Origin: Bacilli bacterium
GTDB taxonomy: Bacteria > Bacillota_I > Bacilli_A > RF39 > UBA660
Assembly: GCA_024693165.1 (NCBI GenBank)
Contig: JAILLM010000162.1
Span: 1-7,728, forward strand
Reading direction: 5' to 3'
Length of the DNA stretch: 7,728 nt
The translations under genes were made by a program, and so were the position numbers. Within the stretch, counting starts at the first letter, position 1. Every line of letters starts with the position of its first letter. The notes under the pieces are model-generated. The model saw only the letters and a list, made by a program, of their open reading frames with translations. It did no database searches and was not told the DNA's origin. Of this stretch, positions 4,925 to 7,728 are shown piece after piece.

Positions 4925-6178
4925 TTGAAAAAACTAGTTATTGAAGGTAATAGGGAATTAAGTGGCACTATTAATATTAGTGGTGCTAAGAATTCAGTTG
5001 TTGCTTTAATTCCTGCTTCTATATTAACAAATGGAAAATGTGTTATTCATAATGTACCTGATATTAGTGATGTTGGTGCTCTTATGGATATAATGAAATT
5101 CTTAGGATCTGATATTAGATACGAGAATGAAACAATTTATATTGATAACAGTAAAGTAGAAAATAAATATATTCCAGATAATTATGCTAATAAACTAAGA
5201 GCATCATATTATTTTATGGGTTCTTTACTAGGAGTATATGGAAAAGTAAATATTGCTTCTCCAGGAGGGTGTGTAATTGGATCTAGACCAATTGATTTTC
5301 ATTTAAAGTCATTTGAAAAGATGGGCGCTAAGGTAAAAGAAGTTGATAATTCATTTAACATTACTTCAAATGGATTAAAGGCTACTGAAGTATTCTTTGA
5401 TTTTCCATCTGTAGGAGCAACTATAAATGTTATGATAGCTGCTGTTAGAGCTAAGGGTGTTACTAGAATCTTAAATGCTGCAAGAGAACCAGAAATTGAA
5501 AATATAGCTAATTTCTTAATTTCTATGGGTGCTCATATTAAGGGTGCAGGAACTGGTACTGTTGAAATTGAAGGAGTTACTGAATTAGGTGATGGTGAAG
5601 TAACAGTTATACCTGATAGAATTGAAGCGGGTACTTATGTTATTATTGGTGCACTTTTAGGAAAGAAACTTAAAATAAAAGGAGTAATACCTGAACATAT
5701 TGATTCACTTTTATATAAGTTAAAAGAAATGGGTGTTAGTTTTAAAATAAGTGGAGATGTGATAGAGATATCTAAAACTAAAAATTTAAAACCTGTTAAT
5801 ATTAAGACTACTGTATATCCAGGATTCCCAACAGACCTTGGACAACCAATGAGTACTTTATTAACTCAATGTAGTGGTGAATGTGTATTTGAAGAAACTA
5901 TTTATGAAAATAGATTAAGACATATTCCTTATTTAAATGCTATGGGAGCAAACATTAATGCTTTAGATAAAAAAGCTGTTGTATTTGGTCCTTCTAAATT
6001 AAAAGGAAGAAAAGTAAAAGCTACTGATCTTAGAGCAGGTGCTTCAATGCTTGTTGCTGGTATGATTGCAACTGGTCAAACTACAATTACTAATGTAGAA
6101 CATCTTTTAAGAGGATATGAAAGAATTGTAGATAAATTAAATGATGTAGGTGGAAATATAAAATTAATTGATGAATAG
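4925..6178 (+). CDS. murA: UDP-N-acetylglucosamine 1-carboxyvinyltransferase (MurZ-like MurA)
   Basis: MurA transfers the enolpyruvyl group of phosphoenolpyruvate to UDP-GlcNAc, the first committed step of peptidoglycan synthesis, in the cytoplasm. From the TTG start the protein has 417 residues, the family's usual length. Key residues are in place: Lys22 and Asn23 (SGAKN), Arg92, catalytic Cys116 in PGGCVIGSRPID (the fosfomycin-reactive cysteine is kept), Asp304 in YPGFPTDL, Arg370 in DLRAG and Arg396 in RGYERI. The segment PTDLGQPMSTLLT...TIYENR resembles the MurZ/MurAB paralogue of Bacillota more than MurAA, and MurZ is the copy found near rpmE in Bacillus. Starting at TTG restores the expected N-terminus, MKKLVIEG. 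The gene has its own promoter after the hydrolase terminator. No terminator is seen before rpmE, so readthrough into rpmE is possible. Confidence 0.96.
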   Translation: MKKLVIEGNRELSGTINISGAKNSVVALIPASILTNGKCVIHNVPDISDVGALMDIMKFLGSDIRYENETIYIDNSKVENKYIPDNYANKLRASYYFMGSLLGVYGKVNIASPGGCVIGSRPIDFHLKSFEKMGAKVKEVDNSFNITSNGLKATEVFFDFPSVGATINVMIAAVRAKGVTRILNAAREPEIENIANFLISMGAHIKGAGTGTVEIEGVTELGDGEVTVIPDRIEAGTYVIIGALLGKKLKIKGVIPEHIDSLLYKLKEMGVSFKISGDVIEISKTKNLKPVNIKTTVYPGFPTDLGQPMSTLLTQCSGECVFEETIYENRLRHIPYLNAMGANINALDKKAVVFGPSKLKGRKVKATDLRAGASMLVAGMIATGQTTITNVEHLLRGYERIVDKLNDVGGNIKLIDE

Positions 6179-6188
6179 TAAATAATAC

Positions 6189-6218
6189 TTGCATTTTATG
6201 TGTGTTTTGTTATATACT
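6189..6218 (+). promoter_or_regulatory. Probable promoter of rpmE
   Basis: TTGCAT (6189-6194) and TATACT (6213-6218) are separated by 18 bp. An overlapping TGT-TATATA (6208-6216) offers an alternative extended -10. The start would be near 6225, about 49 nt before the rpmE start and just before the structured leader. The -35 lies 10 bases after the murA stop. Confidence 0.6.
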
Positions 6219-6224
6219 AAACCA

Positions 6225-6273
6225 GTAATGAATTTCTATGACTGACCTAGGTCATGGCGGAAGGAGGATTTAG
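6225..6273 (+). promoter_or_regulatory. Structured 5' leader of rpmE, candidate L31 autoregulatory element
   Basis: The leader is clearly more GC-rich than its surroundings. It can form a 7-bp hairpin, CUAUGAC (6236-6242) with GUCAUGG (6251-6257, one G-U pair), with an 8-base loop. The same bases also contain a perfect palindrome TGACCTAGGTCA (6243-6254), which would give an alternative hairpin. GGCGGAAGGAGGA follows, with the Shine-Dalgarno AAGGAGGA (6261-6268) 5 nt before ATG 6274. From memory, L31 genes in several phyla carry leader RNAs through which L31 represses its own translation. Assignment to such a family is inferred from position and structure only. Confidence 0.5.
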
Positions 6274-6474
6274 ATGAAAAAGAATTTACATCCAAATCAA
6301 GTTATGTGTACATTTAAATGTTCTTGTGGAGCTACTTTCCAAGCTATGAGTGATAGAGAAGAACAAAATATTGAAGTTTGTTCTAAATGTCATCCATTCT
6401 ATACTGGAGCTCAAGGAAACAAAAAGAAAACAGGTAACATTGAAAAATTTAACAAAAAATATAATCTTGACTAA
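6274..6474 (+). CDS. rpmE: 50S ribosomal protein L31, zinc-binding (C+) form
   Basis: L31 sits on the central protuberance of the large ribosomal subunit and contributes to the intersubunit bridge. The 66-residue protein has the family opening (MKKNLHPNQ) and the four zinc ligands of the C+ type: Cys16 and Cys18 in KCSCGATF, and Cys36 and Cys39 in VCSKCHPFYTG. The basic tail NKKKTGNIEKFNKKYNLD is normal. Because zinc-binding L31 is the form kept when zinc is sufficient, a cysteine-free paralogue may exist elsewhere in the genome; none is seen here. It has its own promoter and structured leader, and ends before a shared bidirectional terminator. In Bacillus rpmE lies between murZ-rho and tdk-prfA-prmC, matching the genes found around it here. 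Confidence 0.97.
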   Translation: MKKNLHPNQVMCTFKCSCGATFQAMSDREEQNIEVCSKCHPFYTGAQGNKKKTGNIEKFNKKYNLD

Positions 6475-6499
6475 GATTTATAATAAGTTGTTAGAAAAT

Positions 6500-6528
6500 A
6501 AAAAGAAACGTTTAACGTTTCTTTTTTT
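6500..6528. terminator. Bidirectional Rho-independent terminator between rpmE and the convergent gene
   Basis: A perfect 11-bp stem, AAAAAGAAACG (6500-6510) with CGTTTCTTTTT (6516-6526), surrounds the loop TTTAA. T runs follow the hairpin on both strands, so it can stop rpmE transcripts on + and the converging transcript on -. The TAA of the minus-strand gene (6512-6514) lies in the loop, and the last codons of that gene (a KKKR tail) form one arm. Confidence 0.9.
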
Positions 6529-7728
6529 GTATTCTATCTTCTATATCAATATAATCTAAGTCTGATCTATCTAGATATATAGAGTTTGATAAGTTGTTTG
6601 CTTCTTCATATGTGAATCCTTCAGCTTGTTTTACTCTTCTAATAATTTCTTTAAATTGTTCATATGGAGGTCTTTTTGCATTAATATATGGTGCAATTAG
6701 ATTTACTTCATCTTTATCAAATAGTTTTTGAATATGATATCTTCCTTGATCAACACTTTGTACTGGTCTTTCTATTCTAGGTAGATATTCATAGTTTTTA
6801 GCAAATGCTTCAGGAGGATAATAAAAGATTGAAGGCATTTCTTTATCATTAAAAACAAATTGATATTCATTTTTAGGTATTAAGAAATATATGTATGAAA
6901 GAATACTATCAACGCTAGGTATTGTAGATTCCCAACCAGCTCTTTTTCTAGTTACATCTTCTTCTCTTATATTTGCATCCCAAGTTGTATCTAAAGCAGC
7001 TACCATATGAATATTATATGTATTATCATCTATTCTAATTATATTTTTAACATGGTTAGCATTCATATCTGAATATTTGCCATTTTCTTCAACTACATTG
7101 GCATTTAATGTATCTATTCTATAACCTAATTCACTTAATACTTGTTTTAAGAATATAGAATATCCTACACATACTATTTTCCCACCTTTAATACATTTAT
7201 GTAGACATCTAGAGTCACTAAGGTCTTCTCCTTCTTTATATTCAAAAGATTTAATTAAATCATAAGCATATGTGATTTCTTCGATAGGAGTTAGATTTGC
7301 TTGTTTTATTAAAGATTTATAATAGTTTATAGTCTCTCTCATTGTTATAAATTCTTCGATAGTAGCATCTTCCATATCACCATAGTTTAGTTTAATATCT
7401 GATTTTATACCCTTAAATACCTCATAGTTATAATCTTTATTTTCAACACGTACTATTATTTTTTCTGGTATGACGTCTATTTCTTTTAATATATTTAAAA
7501 TATTTTTTAATTCTTCTAGATTACCATCATATTCTAGTGTTTTTCTAGAACGGAAAAAGGTTACATAGTCTTCATTTGGTGTTGTTGAAATAATATTTAA
7601 AAATTTTAGTAATGGTATTTTTATATCATTTTCTTTTATGTAAGTTACAATATCTTTTAAATTGTTATAAATACTTGGAACAAATAAGCTAATTATTTTA
7701 GAATTAAATCTTTTTGATTTATTTGTTA
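6512..7728 (-). CDS. Transglutaminase-like (cysteine protease fold) protein, N-terminus outside window
   Basis: The minus-strand frame is open from TAA at 6512-6514 to the right edge, about 404 residues. An ATG at 7373-7375 exists, but the 117 codons upstream of it are open with no ATG, GTG or TTG, so the true start is beyond 7728 and that ATG is probably internal. The core has the transglutaminase-like order of catalytic residues: Cys in GGKIVCVGYS, His in NANHVKNIIRID and Asp in ALDTTWDAN. In residue numbers counted from the internal ATG these lie at about 74-135. The N-terminal part seen has LRR-like or helical alternation (LEELKNILNILKEIDVIPEKIIV) and no visible membrane helix. A C-terminal region of about 110 residues, rich in Tyr, Asp and Arg, is unassigned. 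Members of the superfamily are proteases, amidases, cross-linkers or inactive scaffolds. The substrate is unknown, and no linked gene in the window helps. Confidence 0.75.
   Translation of the reverse strand, partial: TNKSKRFNSKIISLFVPSIYNNLKDIVTYIKENDIKIPLLKFLNIISTTPNEDYVTFFRSRKTLEYDGNLEELKNILNILKEIDVIPEKIIVRVENKDYNYEVFKGIKSDIKLNYGDMEDATIEEFITMRETINYYKSLIKQANLTPIEEITYAYDLIKSFEYKEGEDLSDSRCLHKCIKGGKIVCVGYSIFLKQVLSELGYRIDTLNANVVEENGKYSDMNANHVKNIIRIDDNTYNIHMVAALDTTWDANIREEDVTRKRAGWESTIPSVDSILSYIYFLIPKNEYQFVFNDKEMPSIFYYPPEAFAKNYEYLPRIERPVQSVDQGRYHIQKLFDKDEVNLIAPYINAKRPPYEQFKEIIRRVKQAEGFTYEEANNLSNSIYLDRSDLDYIDIEDRIQKKKR

Noticed and set aside
6350..6559. 69-residue plus-strand open frame overlapping rpmE and its terminator
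   Set aside because: It lies out of frame within rpmE, runs through the terminator, is Lys/Leu/Ile-rich as expected of a chance frame, and has no ribosome binding site.
1..7728. parS or Noc-binding sites, CRISPR array, tRNA, IS element
   Set aside because: No parS (TGTTTCACGTGAAACA-like) or Noc-site-like (ATTTCCCGGGAAAT-like) 14-16-bp dyad, spaced repeats, cloverleaf or transposase was seen on reading either strand.

Overview
The window is AT-rich DNA (roughly 70% A+T by eye) from a low-GC Gram-positive bacterium, most likely class Bacilli of the Bacillota. The evidence is an RNA polymerase delta subunit, a Noc-type ParB protein and a MurZ-like MurA, genes packed with very short spacers, AGA-dominated arginine codons and consensus sigma-A promoters. 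Every tryptophan codon I checked is TGG, and TGA ends two genes, so the standard bacterial code fits better than the Mycoplasma code. The gene order is a condensed form of the Bacillus rpoE / murZ / rpmE / prfA / prmC neighbourhood. A small-genome gut Bacilli lineage is a plausible guess, but not proven.

Layout: 1-143 is the 3' end of a VanZ-like membrane protein gene, closed by a terminator. 232-1332 is a Noc/ParB-like nucleoid protein with its own promoter and terminator. 1402-1746 is a small YwiB/DUF1934-like beta-barrel protein. A near-perfect promoter overlapping that gene's stop codon drives an operon of rpoE (1814-2254), prfA (2303-3367) and prmC (3351-4088), which ends at a terminator. 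4139-4840 is a monocistronic alpha/beta hydrolase and 4925-6178 is murA with a TTG start; each has its own extended -10 promoter. 6274-6474 is rpmE behind a structured leader. A bidirectional terminator separates rpmE from a convergent minus-strand gene, which encodes a transglutaminase-like protein and is open from 6512 past the right edge. No intergenic stretch exceeds 300 bases, and I saw no tRNA, rRNA, IS element, prophage part or CRISPR array.

How the genes fit together: rpoE tunes RNA polymerase recycling. PrfA ends translation at UAA/UAG, and PrmC methylates the GGQ glutamine of release factors, so the pair is a functional couple with overlapping reading frames. RpmE is a ribosomal protein with probable leader-mediated control. 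MurA commits UDP-GlcNAc to peptidoglycan and Noc would link chromosome position to division. This is mostly core housekeeping sequence. The less ordinary parts are the Noc protein without a membrane-targeting helix, the shortened PrmC, the rpmE leader, the terminators whose hairpins contain stop codons, and the unassigned transglutaminase-like gene at the right edge.
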